From assembly GCF_019966495.1 (NCBI RefSeq), contig NZ_JAIMIA010000030.1, positions 1 through 46,184 of the forward strand: a stretch of DNA of 46,184 nt. The letters run 5' to 3'. The notes below the pieces were generated by a model. The model was not told where the DNA came from. It made no database searches and saw only the letters and a list, made by a program, of their open reading frames with translations. Positions within the stretch are counted from its first letter, which is position 1, and each line of letters begins with the position of its first letter. The position numbers and the translations under genes are program-made. The DNA comes from Tateyamaria pelophila (GTDB lineage Bacteria > Pseudomonadota > Alphaproteobacteria > Rhodobacterales > Rhodobacteraceae). Of this stretch, positions 34,736-43,540 are shown piece by piece.

Positions 34736-37705
34736 ATGCTGAAGAAAAAAACCAACGGGGTTGCGCGACGCTCCCAGCGGACTGGCATATTATCTGACAT
34801 CGCAGAGAAATCCGTAGACCGCCGTGCATTCCTGCGGGGCTCAGGCCTGGCGATTGGAGGGCTTGCTGCGATTTCGGCGACGGGTGGCACTGTCACTCAG
34901 GCCTCCGCAGCGACCGCCGCCAGCGGCGCCGTGGAAACCATCAAGTCCGTCTGCACCCACTGTTCGGTCGGCTGTACCGTTGTGGCCGAAGTCAGCAATG
35001 GCGTTTGGACAGGGCAGGAACCCGGATGGGACAGCCCCTTTAACCTGGGAGCGCATTGCGCCAAAGGGGCCGCCGTCCGCGAACATGCCCATGGCGAGCG
35101 CCGTCTCAAATACCCGATGAAAAAAGAGGGTGGAGAGTGGAAACGCATCAGCTGGGAGCAAGCCATCAACGAGATCGGCGACGGCATGATGAAAATCCGC
35201 GACGAAAGCGGACCGGATTCCGTCTACTGGCTGGGCTCGGCCAAGCATAACAACGAACAGGCCTACCTGTTCCGCAAGTTCGCCGCCTATTGGGGCACGA
35301 ACAACGTGGATCACCAGGCGCGGATCTGTCACTCGACCACCGTTGCGGGCGTTGCGAACACATGGGGCTACGGCGCCATGACCAACAGCTACAATGACAT
35401 CCACAATTCCAAGGCGATCTTTATCATCGGTGGCAACCCGGCCGAAGCGCACCCCGTTTCGCTGCTGCACCTTCTGAAAGCCAAGGAGCAGAACAACGCG
35501 CCTGTCATCGTTTGCGATCCCCGCTTTACCCGCACGGCGGCCCATGCGGACGAATATGTGCGCTTCCGGCCCGGTTCGGACGTGGCGCTGGTTTGGGGGA
35601 TCCTCTACCACATCTTCGACAATGGCTGGGAGGACCGAGAGTTCATCCGCACCCGTGTCTGGGGCATGGACCAGATCAAGGAAGAAGTCGCCCGGTGGAC
35701 GCCCGAAGAGGTTGAGCGCGTCACAGGCGCCTCGCCCGTCCAGCTCAAGCGCGTGGCGCGGACGCTGGCCAACAACCGTCCCGGCACCGTGATCTGGTGC
35801 ATGGGTGGCACACAGCACACCAACGGCAACAACAATACGCGCGCGTATTGCATCTTGCAGCTGGCCCTTGGCAACATGGGCACGGCAGGCGGCGGCACCA
35901 ATATCTTCCGCGGCCACGACAACGTGCAGGGCGCCACGGACCTTGGCGTTCTGGCCGATACACTGCCCGGCTATTACGGCCTGTCCGCAGGCAGCTGGGC
36001 ACACTGGGCCCGTGTCTGGGACGAGGATCTGGATTGGCTCAAGGGCCGGTTCTCGGATGCCACATATGGCGACACCTCGATGATGAACCTCAACGGGATC
36101 ACCGTCAGCCGCTGGATTGACGGGGTGCTAGAGGACAAGGAAAACATCGACCAGCCGGACAACACCCGCGCGATGGTTCTTTGGGGCCACGCGCCCAACT
36201 CCCAGACCCGTCAGAAGGAAATGAAGACGGCGATGGAAAAGCTGGACATGTTGGTGGTGGTTGATCCCTTCCCAACGGTCTCGGCGATTTTGCATGATCG
36301 TCAGGACGGCGTGTATCTGTTGCCCGCCACCACGCAATACGAAACACGCGGATCTGTCACCGCGTCGAACCGGTCGCTGCAATGGCGCGATCAGGTCATT
36401 GACCCGCTGTTCGAAAGCCTGCCGGATCACGTCATCATGGCGAAATTTGCCAAGAAATTCGGCTTTGAGGATCGTCTGTTCCGCAACATTTCGATGGACG
36501 GAGAAGACGAGCCGAACATCGAAGACATCACCCGCGAATTCAACCGCGGCATGTGGACCATTGGCTATACCGGCCAGTCGCCTGAGCGCCTCAAGATGCA
36601 CATGGCCAACCAGCATACGTTTGACCGCACCACGCTGCGCGCCGTCGGTGGCCCCGCAGATGGGGATTTCTATGGTCTGCCATGGCCCAGCTGGGGCACC
36701 CCCGAGATGAATCACCCGGGCACGGCGAACCTTTATGACATGTCGCTGCCCGTGGCCGAGGGGGGGCTGACCTTCCGCGCCCGCTTTGGTGTCGAACGGG
36801 ACGGCGAAAACCTCTTGGCGGATGGTGTCTATTCCGTCGGGTCGGAAATTCAGGATGGCTATCCCGAATTTACGATGCAGATGCTGATCGATCTGGGCTG
36901 GGACGGTGACCTGACCCCGCGCGAACGTGCAGAGATCGAATTCGTCTCCGGCTTCCGCGACACGCGGCCCGGCACCGCGGAAGTGGGCGAGCAATCGCAG
37001 CAAGGCCCCTATCCATCGGATTGGACCGACAAGATCGGCGGCGTCAACTGGAAGACCGACCTCTCGGGCGGCATCCAGCGGGTTGCGATCAAACATGGCT
37101 GTGCCCCCTTCGGCAATGCCAAGGCCCGCGCCGTTGTCTGGACATTCCCGGACCCGGTACCGATCCACCGCGAGCCGCTTTATACCAATCGGCGCGATCT
37201 GGTGGCCGATTATGGCACCTATGACGACCGCAAGTTCTGGCGCGTCCCGACAATGTATAAGTCCATTCAGGAAAACGACTTTTCCAAGGATTATCCAATG
37301 ATCCTGACCTCTGGTCGTTTGGTCGAATACGAGGGTGGCGGCGATGAAACCCGGTCAAACCCATGGCTGGCCGAGTTGCAGCAAGACATGTTCATCGAGA
37401 TCAACACACGCGATGCCAACAATCTGGGCGTGCGTGACGGTGCACAGGTTTGGGTGGAAGGCCCCGAAGGCGGCAAGGTCAAGGTTATGGCCACGGTCAC
37501 CGAACGGGTCGGCGAAGGCGTTGTCTTTATGCCATTCCACTTTGGCGGGCATCTGGAGGGCGAAGATCTGCGCCACAAATATCCCGAGGGCGCAGACCCT
37601 TACGTGTTGGGCGAAAGCACGAACACGGCACAGACCTATGGCTACGATTCAGTGACCCAGATGCAAGAGACCAAGGCCACTCTCTGCAAAATCTGGACAG
37701 CATAA
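34736..37705 (+). CDS. fdhA: Formate dehydrogenase catalytic subunit, Mo/W-bis-MGD
   Basis: 989 residues; ATG 34736 with GGGAGGAA upstream (a start at 34706 would add 10 residues). Tat signal SVDRRAFLRGSG at 26-37. [4Fe-4S] ligands Cys73, Cys76, Cys80 and Cys108; Lys110 bridges to the cofactor. The metal ligand is Cys198 in RICHST, so this is the cysteine form; His199 is the essential histidine next to it. The protein oxidises formate to CO2 in the periplasm, passing electrons to the Fe-S beta subunit and then to the cytochrome b gamma subunit and quinones. The tungstate importer downstream and the absence of selenocysteine suggest a tungsten enzyme, but molybdenum cannot be excluded from sequence. 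Confidence 0.95.
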   Translation: MLKKKTNGVARRSQRTGILSDIAEKSVDRRAFLRGSGLAIGGLAAISATGGTVTQASAATAASGAVETIKSVCTHCSVGCTVVAEVSNGVWTGQEPGWDSPFNLGAHCAKGAAVREHAHGERRLKYPMKKEGGEWKRISWEQAINEIGDGMMKIRDESGPDSVYWLGSAKHNNEQAYLFRKFAAYWGTNNVDHQARICHSTTVAGVANTWGYGAMTNSYNDIHNSKAIFIIGGNPAEAHPVSLLHLLKAKEQNNAPVIVCDPRFTRTAAHADEYVRFRPGSDVALVWGILYHIFDNGWEDREFIRTRVWGMDQIKEEVARWTPEEVERVTGASPVQLKRVARTLANNRPGTVIWCMGGTQHTNGNNNTRAYCILQLALGNMGTAGGGTNIFRGHDNVQGATDLGVLADTLPGYYGLSAGSWAHWARVWDEDLDWLKGRFSDATYGDTSMMNLNGITVSRWIDGVLEDKENIDQPDNTRAMVLWGHAPNSQTRQKEMKTAMEKLDMLVVVDPFPTVSAILHDRQDGVYLLPATTQYETRGSVTASNRSLQWRDQVIDPLFESLPDHVIMAKFAKKFGFEDRLFRNISMDGEDEPNIEDITREFNRGMWTIGYTGQSPERLKMHMANQHTFDRTTLRAVGGPADGDFYGLPWPSWGTPEMNHPGTANLYDMSLPVAEGGLTFRARFGVERDGENLLADGVYSVGSEIQDGYPEFTMQMLIDLGWDGDLTPRERAEIEFVSGFRDTRPGTAEVGEQSQQGPYPSDWTDKIGGVNWKTDLSGGIQRVAIKHGCAPFGNAKARAVVWTFPDPVPIHREPLYTNRRDLVADYGTYDDRKFWRVPTMYKSIQENDFSKDYPMILTSGRLVEYEGGGDETRSNPWLAELQQDMFIEINTRDANNLGVRDGAQVWVEGPEGGKVKVMATVTERVGEGVVFMPFHFGGHLEGEDLRHKYPEGADPYVLGESTNTAQTYGYDSVTQMQETKATLCKIWTA

Positions 37706-37718
37706 GGAGACCTGAGAA

Positions 37719-38312
37719 ATGGCAAGAGCGAAGTTTCTCGTAGACGCCGAACGCTGCATTGAGTGCAACGCCTGCGTGACAGCCTGTAAGAACGAGCACG
37801 AAGTGCCGTGGGGCATCAACCGCCGCAAAGTCGTCACGATCAATGACGGCTCGCCCGGCGAACGGTCGATCTCGGTGGCGTGCATGCACTGTTCGGATGC
37901 GCCCTGCATGGCGGTCTGCCCAACGGACTGTTTTTATCAAAATGAGGAAGGGGTGGTGCTCCACTCCAAAGATCTCTGTATTGGCTGTGGTTACTGTTTT
38001 TATGCGTGTCCCTTCGGCGCGCCACAGTTCCCGCAGGCCGGCAACTTTGGATCACGCGGCAAGATGGACAAATGCACCTTCTGTGCCGGTGGCCCGGAGG
38101 AAAACCACTCCACAGCCGAGTTTGCCAAATACGGGCGCAACCGGATCGCCGAAGGCAAGCTGCCGATCTGCGCCGAAATGTGCGCAACCAAGGCGCTGCT
38201 TGCCGGTGATGGCGACGTCGTGTCCGGCATCTACCGTGAACGCGTCGTGGCCCGCGGCTTTGGCTCCGGTGCCTGGGGCTGGGGTTCGGCTTACGGCCAG
38301 CAGGGCGGCTAA
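37719..38312 (+). CDS. fdh3B: Formate dehydrogenase Fe-S beta subunit (FDH3 type)
   Basis: 197 residues. Four [4Fe-4S] motifs by cysteine count: 13-16-19-23, 55-58-63-67, 87-90-93-97 and 119-122-151-155. No Tat signal of its own, so it is probably exported with FdhA by hitchhiking. It is shorter than FdnH, with no C-terminal membrane anchor. Passes electrons from FdhA to the cytochrome. Starts 13 bases after fdhA. The TAA stop lies in the loop of a GGGCGG/CCGCCC hairpin (38303-38318), followed by a strong terminator. Confidence 0.93.
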   Translation: MARAKFLVDAERCIECNACVTACKNEHEVPWGINRRKVVTINDGSPGERSISVACMHCSDAPCMAVCPTDCFYQNEEGVVLHSKDLCIGCGYCFYACPFGAPQFPQAGNFGSRGKMDKCTFCAGGPEENHSTAEFAKYGRNRIAEGKLPICAEMCATKALLAGDGDVVSGIYRERVVARGFGSGAWGWGSAYGQQGG

Positions 38313-38341
38313 CCGCCCCTGTCTGGACCTTTGAACAGATC

Positions 38342-38370
38342 AGGGCGGCCCCACGCGGGTCGCCCTTTTT
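38342..38370 (+). terminator. Rho-independent terminator inside the fdh operon
   Basis: AGGGCGGCCC (38342-38351), loop CACGC, GGGTCGCCCT (38357-38366), then more T residues to 38370. The stem has ten pairs with one G-U. It sits 30 bases after the fdh3B stop and 28 bases before fdhC. It would reduce transcription of the cytochrome, WD40 and tup genes, or end the fdhAB message. Confidence 0.75.
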
Positions 38371-38397
38371 GCCCTATACGAAACAAGAGGAAAACCT

Positions 38398-39609
38398 ATG
38401 CTGCGCGCGCTGATCGCTATGTTGCTGACCCTGTCGTTTATCACCGTGGCGCAGGCGCAAGAGGCCGACGCACCGGCCGCTGGGCCTGACCGCTCCGCGA
38501 CCGGCGGGGCACAAACCCTCGAAGACATCATGGCCCGCCAGCGGGGTGAGGCCGTCGACAATGCGTTTCGGTCCGAAGCAATCGGCGACCCGAACAGCGC
38601 GGCGGGCATGGCCAACCAGCTTGGCACTCTGGGCGGCGCGTCCGATCCCGAACTCTGGCGCGAATTGCGCTTTGGATCTGCGGATATCACAACGCAGTAT
38701 AACGGGCCGGCCGCCACGACCTTGGTGCAGGATGGCGGTATGCAATGGTTGCTTTGGCGTCAGGGGCCGCTGGCCACCTATGGCGCCTATCTGCTGGGCG
38801 GCACTATCCTGTTGCTTGCCCTGTTCTACCTCATCCGGGGCCGGATCCGCATCGACGGCCCGAAAACCGGCCGCACGATCGAACGGTTCAAGGCGGTGGA
38901 ACGCTTTGGTCATTGGCTGTTGGCCGGCTCTTTCATCTTGCTTGGGATCACCGGACTCATCACCCTCTTTGGCCGCAAGGTCCTGATCCCCGCCTTCGGG
39001 CACGAGGCATTTTCGACGCTCGCGATCGCGTCGAAATGGGTGCACAACAACGTATCATGGGCGTTTATGCTGGCGTTGGTGATGATCTTTGTAATGTGGG
39101 TCATTCACAACCTGCCGGACCGGACAGACATCAACTGGATCCTCAAGGGCGGCGGTATCTTTACCAAGGGCCACCCGCCGGCCAAGAAGTTCAATGCTGG
39201 TCAAAAGCTGATTTTCTGGTCAGTGATTGTCCTTGGCACGTCAATTTCGATCACCGGACTGGCGCTGCTGTTTCCCTTCGAAATCAACATGTTTGCCGCC
39301 ACTTTTGACAAGCTCAACAGTTTCGGAATCTCCAACGCATTGGGTATGGGTGAGTTGCGCACAACGCTCGCCCCGCATGAAGAGATGCAATACGCCCAAC
39401 TCTGGCATGCCATTGTCAGCTTTGTGCTGATGGCCATCGTTCTGGCACATATCTATATCGGATCGCTCGGGATGGAGGGGGCCTATGACGCAATGGGCTC
39501 TGGCGAAGTTGAGGAACAGTGGGCCCGCGAACACCATTCGCTGTGGGTCGAGGAGGTCAAGGCCAAGGAGAAGAAGGCCGCTTCCGAAAGTGCAACGCCC
39601 GCAGAATAG
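38398..39609 (+). CDS. fdhC: Formate dehydrogenase gamma subunit, cytochrome b
   Basis: 403 residues. Signal peptide (1-20), a 100-residue periplasmic N-terminal region, then membrane helices starting at about 125, 172, 217, 272 and 340. Family b-heme histidines are candidates in RFGHWLL (His172), the WVHNN stretch (His216), and AQLWHAIVSF (C-terminal helix). Takes electrons from the beta subunit and reduces the quinone pool. Larger than FdnI because of the extra periplasmic region, as in other FDH3-type gamma subunits. Directly followed by the WD40-cytochrome gene: its TAG touches the next ATG. Confidence 0.93.
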   Translation: MLRALIAMLLTLSFITVAQAQEADAPAAGPDRSATGGAQTLEDIMARQRGEAVDNAFRSEAIGDPNSAAGMANQLGTLGGASDPELWRELRFGSADITTQYNGPAATTLVQDGGMQWLLWRQGPLATYGAYLLGGTILLLALFYLIRGRIRIDGPKTGRTIERFKAVERFGHWLLAGSFILLGITGLITLFGRKVLIPAFGHEAFSTLAIASKWVHNNVSWAFMLALVMIFVMWVIHNLPDRTDINWILKGGGIFTKGHPPAKKFNAGQKLIFWSVIVLGTSISITGLALLFPFEINMFAATFDKLNSFGISNALGMGELRTTLAPHEEMQYAQLWHAIVSFVLMAIVLAHIYIGSLGMEGAYDAMGSGEVEEQWAREHHSLWVEEVKAKEKKAASESATPAE

Positions 39610-40935
39610 ATGCTGCGGGGGGTTGTCATAGCATCCGTAATGGCGTCGCCGCTGGCGGCGCAGGAATTTTATACCCTCAAGGGACACGGCGGCCCGATCA
39701 TGGATGTCGCGGTGTCCCCGTCAGGTCAGATCGCCACGGCCAGTTTCGACAATACCGTCGGCGTCTGGACACCGGACGGTCCTCTTTGGCTGGAAGGGCA
39801 TCGGGCGGCTGCGACGACAGTCAGCTTCGTGAACGACCGCGCGCTTGCCTCCGGCGGCGATGATTTCAAACTCTGGCTCTGGTCGACGGCCACTGCCGAG
39901 GGACGGCAAGCCGCTGCGCACACGGCCAAGATTGCAGATGTCGTGGTTTCCCCGGATGGGCGGACCATCGCAACCGCCTCATGGGACAGCACCATCGGGC
40001 TGACCCCTGTCAAAGGGCTTGATGGGCCGATACCCACTTGGCAGGTGCGTGACACCGTGCACCTGTCCGGTCATCGCGCCGGGGTGAACGCCATTGCTTT
40101 CACGCAAGACGGTCAAACGCTGTATTCCGCATCCGTGGATGGCACCATCCGATCATGGCAAGTGCACGATCCCAAAGCTGTCTCGACGGTGGTGGTGAAA
40201 CACGGGTTCGGGGTGAACCGGCTGGTCGTCAACGACGCAGAGGGCTGGCTGGCCTATGGCGCGACTGACGGCGGCACCCGGATGATCGATCTGGAAACGG
40301 GACAGAGCCTTGCCGATTTTACCCTTGGGCGCCGCCCGATCCTGTCGATGGCCTATGATCCGGTCGGCAGATCACTGGCGGTAGGGGACGGGCAGGGGTA
40401 CATCATGTTCATTGATACCGACACGCGCCGCATCTCGAATGATTTTCGCGCCTCAAACTCTGGCCCGATCTGGGCGTTGTCGTTTTCCCCAGACGGACAA
40501 AGCATCCATGCAGGCGGGATCGAGGATATCGTTTATTCTTGGCCAGTCGCCGCGACAGGCCAACAAGTTCCGATGAACGGCGGCACACGAACGTTTTTAG
40601 AAGATCCCAAGACCCTGCCCAATGGGGAACGTCAGTTCAAACGCAAATGCTCCATCTGCCACACGTTGACCAAGGGCAGTGCGCGCCGCGCCGGGCCAAG
40701 CCTTTATGGTCTTTTCGGGCGCAAGGCGGGCGCAGTCGCCGATTACACCTATTCGGAGACGCTTGACGGCTCCGACATCATCTGGTCAGCAGAGACGATA
40801 AATGCTTTATTTGATCTGGGACCGGATCACTATATCCCCGGCACCAAGATGCCGATGCAACGGATCGTGAGAAAAAGGGATCGGGACGACCTGATCGATT
40901 ATTTGCGCACCAAAACGGTGCAGGGAGAGAACTGA
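39610..40935 (+). CDS. WD40-repeat protein fused to cytochrome c
   Basis: 441 residues with a signal peptide (1-17). Residues about 20-325 form WD40-type blades: repeated units such as LKGHGGPIMDVAVSP, then SGQIATASFDNTVGVW, and LSGHRAGVNAIAFTQ, then DGQTLYSASVDGTIRSW. The C-terminal 110 residues are a cytochrome c: CSICH heme motif and Met in GTKMPM as likely sixth ligand, with the GPSLYGLFGRKAG segment of class I cytochromes. Periplasmic electron carrier; the propeller may dock on the formate dehydrogenase. ATG directly follows the fdhC stop. Unlike usual WD40 proteins, which are eukaryotic or cytoplasmic, this is secreted. Confidence 0.9.
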   Translation: MLRGVVIASVMASPLAAQEFYTLKGHGGPIMDVAVSPSGQIATASFDNTVGVWTPDGPLWLEGHRAAATTVSFVNDRALASGGDDFKLWLWSTATAEGRQAAAHTAKIADVVVSPDGRTIATASWDSTIGLTPVKGLDGPIPTWQVRDTVHLSGHRAGVNAIAFTQDGQTLYSASVDGTIRSWQVHDPKAVSTVVVKHGFGVNRLVVNDAEGWLAYGATDGGTRMIDLETGQSLADFTLGRRPILSMAYDPVGRSLAVGDGQGYIMFIDTDTRRISNDFRASNSGPIWALSFSPDGQSIHAGGIEDIVYSWPVAATGQQVPMNGGTRTFLEDPKTLPNGERQFKRKCSICHTLTKGSARRAGPSLYGLFGRKAGAVADYTYSETLDGSDIIWSAETINALFDLGPDHYIPGTKMPMQRIVRKRDRDDLIDYLRTKTVQGEN

Positions 40936-40936
40936 A

Positions 40937-41065
40937 ATGAAAGCCATGCTGGCAGCCTTTGTGGCCATCGCCGTCATCTCCGTCGGGTCCAACTACATCC
41001 TTCAGCAAGTCGGGTTCTCGACCCAGGAACGGGCGTCGGGCGCGGCTGTGCGTCTGGACGACTGA
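40937..41065 (+). CDS. 42-residue membrane peptide in the fdh-tup operon
   Basis: Encodes MKAMLAAFVAIAVISVGSNY and continues for 22 more residues to LDD before a TGA. The ATG is one base after the TGA of the WD40-cytochrome gene, within its tail GAGAGAAC for a ribosome site. Residues 3-23 form one hydrophobic helix or an uncleaved signal anchor, then a polar Gln/Arg/Asp tail in the periplasm. Too short for most gene finders. Its tight position suggests a small accessory subunit; function unknown. Confidence 0.7.
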   Translation: MKAMLAAFVAIAVISVGSNYILQQVGFSTQERASGAAVRLDD

Positions 41066-41095
41066 CGCGTCTTTTTTGGGTAGGACAGCGCCACA

Positions 41096-41800
41096 ATGAA
41101 TGAGATCTGGGCCGGCATGCTCGCGGCGTTCCGGCTGATTGTGACGCTGGACGCCGATCTGGTAGAAATCACGCTGCGCTCGTTGCAGGTCAGCCTGTCG
41201 GCTCTGGTGATTGCGTGCGTCATCGCGCTGCCTTTGGGAACATGGCTGGCCATCCGCCGGTTTCGGTTCCGGCGCGCGACAATTGCCACGCTGAATGCAT
41301 TGATGGGGCTGCCGCCTGTGGTTGTGGGCCTCATCGTCTACCTGCTCTTGTCGCGCTCCGGTCCGTTTGGGGTTCTGGGGCTGCTCTTTACACCCACTGC
41401 GATGATCATCGCCCAGGTGATCATCATCACACCGCTGATCGCATCGCTGACCCATCAAGCCATGCGCGAGCTTTGGGCCGAATATCATGACCTCCTGATT
41501 TCGCTCAACACGACCAGCCGCCAGCGCATCGCCACGTTGATCTGGGACGGGCGGCGCGCCTTGCTGACCGGGGCGCTGGCCGGGTTTGGCCGCGCCATCG
41601 GAGAAGTCGGAGCCATCATGATCGTTGGCGGCAATATCGACCACGCCACGCGCGTGCTGACCACGGCCATTGCGTTGGAAACGGGCAAGGGCGATTTTGC
41701 ACTGGCGCTTGGGCTGGGCTTCGTTTTGATCGCGCTGGCCCTGCTGGTGAACTTTGCCATCCACACCCTGTCGCGCACAGAGCAGGAGGGGACATGGTAG
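41096..41800 (+). CDS. tupB: Tungstate ABC transporter permease
   Basis: 234 residues with five to six membrane helices. The ATPase-docking EAA loop is replaced, as in TupB, by a looser sequence around LISLNTTSRQRIATLIWDGRRALLTG and AGFGRAIGEVGAIMIVGGNI, which is the family hallmark. TupB forms the membrane channel for tungstate with TupC and TupA. The gene overlaps tupC by 7 bases (ATGGTAG). It follows the small peptide gene by 30 bases, so the tup genes probably belong to the fdh operon. Confidence 0.93.
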   Translation: MNEIWAGMLAAFRLIVTLDADLVEITLRSLQVSLSALVIACVIALPLGTWLAIRRFRFRRATIATLNALMGLPPVVVGLIVYLLLSRSGPFGVLGLLFTPTAMIIAQVIIITPLIASLTHQAMRELWAEYHDLLISLNTTSRQRIATLIWDGRRALLTGALAGFGRAIGEVGAIMIVGGNIDHATRVLTTAIALETGKGDFALALGLGFVLIALALLVNFAIHTLSRTEQEGTW

Positions 41801-42510
41801 ACGCCTCAATCCTTGTAGCGTTACGTGATACCTGCGTGAAACGGCGGGGCAAAACCATCCTCGGGCCAGTCAATCTCGACCTCTTGGACGACGGGTTTAC
41901 GATCGTGCTGGGGCCAAACGGAGCGGGCAAAACAACCTTGCTCAAGGTGCTGCACGGGGTCGAGCGGGTGTCATCGGGCACCGTCAAATGGTCTGTTCCG
42001 GACGCGGTCGCGCGGCAAACGCAGGCCTACGTGTTTCAGCGCCCCGTCATGTTGCGGCGCTCGGTACGCCAAAACCTGGCCTACCCACTCAAGTTGGTCG
42101 GGGCATCTGCATCCGACATCGACAATGGCGTGACCTTCTGGGCCGCGCAGATCGGCCTGACCGAGATGCTTGACCGGCCCGCAACACGCTTGTCGGGAGG
42201 AGAAAAACAAAAGCTCGCCCTTGGGCGTGCCTTGATCCGCACCCCACGGGTTCTCTTTCTGGACGAGCCCTGCGCAAATCTCGACGGCCGCTCCACCCGT
42301 GAAATCGAAGGGGTCTTGCAAAGGGCAAACGCGGCGGGCACCCGGATCATCATGACCACTCACAACCTGGGACAGGCGCGGCGTCTTGCCAGCGACATCG
42401 TCTTTCTGTTGAATGGAAGACTCCATGAACAGGGGCGGGCTACAGACGTGTTACGCGCGCCCCAAACGCCTGAGGCCAAGGCCTTTTTCCAAGGAGATAT
42501 TGTCGAATGA
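41794..42510 (+). CDS. tupC: Tungstate ABC transporter ATPase
   Basis: 238 residues. Walker A GPNGAGKTT near 38-46, Q-loop in YVFQRPVML, signature LSGGEKQK, Walker B VLFLDEPCANLD and switch His in MTTHNLGQAR. No C-terminal regulatory domain, the usual state for TupC. Hydrolyses ATP to drive tungstate entry. Its stop overlaps the tupA start as ATGA. Confidence 0.94.
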   Translation: MVDASILVALRDTCVKRRGKTILGPVNLDLLDDGFTIVLGPNGAGKTTLLKVLHGVERVSSGTVKWSVPDAVARQTQAYVFQRPVMLRRSVRQNLAYPLKLVGASASDIDNGVTFWAAQIGLTEMLDRPATRLSGGEKQKLALGRALIRTPRVLFLDEPCANLDGRSTREIEGVLQRANAAGTRIIMTTHNLGQARRLASDIVFLLNGRLHEQGRATDVLRAPQTPEAKAFFQGDIVE

Positions 42511-43304
42511 TACGTTTGCTGGTTTTTGTTTTGTCGCTGTTTTCAACCATGGCGGCAGCCGAGACGATGAAGCTCGCAGTCACCACCAGCTTTCATAATT
42601 CCGGGCTGTCCGATGTTCTGCTCCCTGTCATTCTCGAGGACACCGGACTGGAGGTTCAGTTACTTGTCGTCGGCACGGGGCAGGCCTTGCGACTGGGTGA
42701 AGCGGGCGATGTGGATGCCATCCTCGTGCATTCCCGCGCTGCCGAGGAGGCGTTTGTCGCCAAGGGATTTGCGCCCTATCGCCGAGAGATCATGTATAAT
42801 GACTTCGTTTTCATCGGTCCTCAGTCGGATGCCGCAAAGATTGCAAGTGCAGGGGATGCAGCCGACGCGCTGACCCGTATTGCTGAGACGGAAGCCCCCT
42901 TTGTCAGCCGCGGTGATGAGAGCGGCACGCACAAAAAGGAGTTGTCGCTATGGAGCGCCGCGCAGCTGGACCCTGCGCAGTTCGGCAGCTGGTACAAGGC
43001 CGTCGGTGCGGGCATGGGCGCCAGTTTGAACACGGCGTCGGGACTGGATGCATATATTCTGGCGGATAGAGCAAGCTGGCTGAATTTTGCCAATAAGGGC
43101 ACGCTGGCCTTACTCTTTTCAGGGGACCCGGCGCTCTTCAACCAGTATGCCTATTTGCCGATCGATCCCGCGCGCCATCCTCATGTCAAAGCCGAAGCAC
43201 AGCGCACTTTGGAAGATTGGCTGACCAGCCCAAAGGCAGAGGCTTTGATCAATGGCTACAGGATCGAAGGCACATCGCTGTTTGTGTTCAACGCCGAGGG
43301 GTAG
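42507..43304 (+). CDS. tupA: Tungstate-binding protein
   Basis: 265 residues with a signal peptide (1-19). The mature start KLAVTTSFHNSGL carries the TTS...SG phosphate-loop-like motif that holds the oxoanion in TupA, followed by VVGTGQALRLGEAGDVDAIL, VSRGDESGTHKKE and the C-terminal WLTSPKAEALINGY. Close to TupA in all parts, and distinct from ModA. Supplies tungstate to the importer and so to the formate dehydrogenase cofactor. Comparison with the remnant domain at 29641-30366 shows which parts of that one have been lost. Confidence 0.93.
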   Translation: MIRLLVFVLSLFSTMAAAETMKLAVTTSFHNSGLSDVLLPVILEDTGLEVQLLVVGTGQALRLGEAGDVDAILVHSRAAEEAFVAKGFAPYRREIMYNDFVFIGPQSDAAKIASAGDAADALTRIAETEAPFVSRGDESGTHKKELSLWSAAQLDPAQFGSWYKAVGAGMGASLNTASGLDAYILADRASWLNFANKGTLALLFSGDPALFNQYAYLPIDPARHPHVKAEAQRTLEDWLTSPKAEALINGYRIEGTSLFVFNAEG

Positions 43305-43508
43305 GCGACAGCCATGTCGATTTATGGTTGGTGCTATCACCCTCAACTACAAATACGGCTAACAAAGAGGGGTCTCGTCGGGTCATCATATCTAATCCGA
43401 CGCGGCCCGAATATCAACGATCAGATGTACAATTTGGCCAAGACCAGTACCAGATCACCCGGCTTGCAAGGGCGTGACGCTTCCATGTCGTCACCTGCGG
43501 CGCCTCTC

Positions 43509-43528
43509 AGTGTTTGTATGCAAACACT
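43509..43528. repeat. Perfect palindrome AGTGTTTG-TATG-CAAACACT
   Basis: 8-bp arms around TATG, perfect. The similarity of the neighbouring minus-strand frame to IS3 OrfA stops here, so it may mark a junction of an insertion or deletion. It could also be an operator left over from a lost gene, or a weak stem. Confidence 0.45.
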
Positions 43529-43540
43529 TGCCGATAATAG

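Noticed and set aside
35327-35332. Selenocysteine in FdhA
   Set aside because: The metal-ligand codon is a normal cysteine codon in RICHST and there is no in-frame TGA, so no selenocysteine insertion is needed.
34841-36004. Long minus-strand open frame (387 codons) opposite fdhA
   Set aside because: fdhA is certain from its Fe-S and metal-ligand residues; the antisense frame has no family signature and mirrors codon bias.
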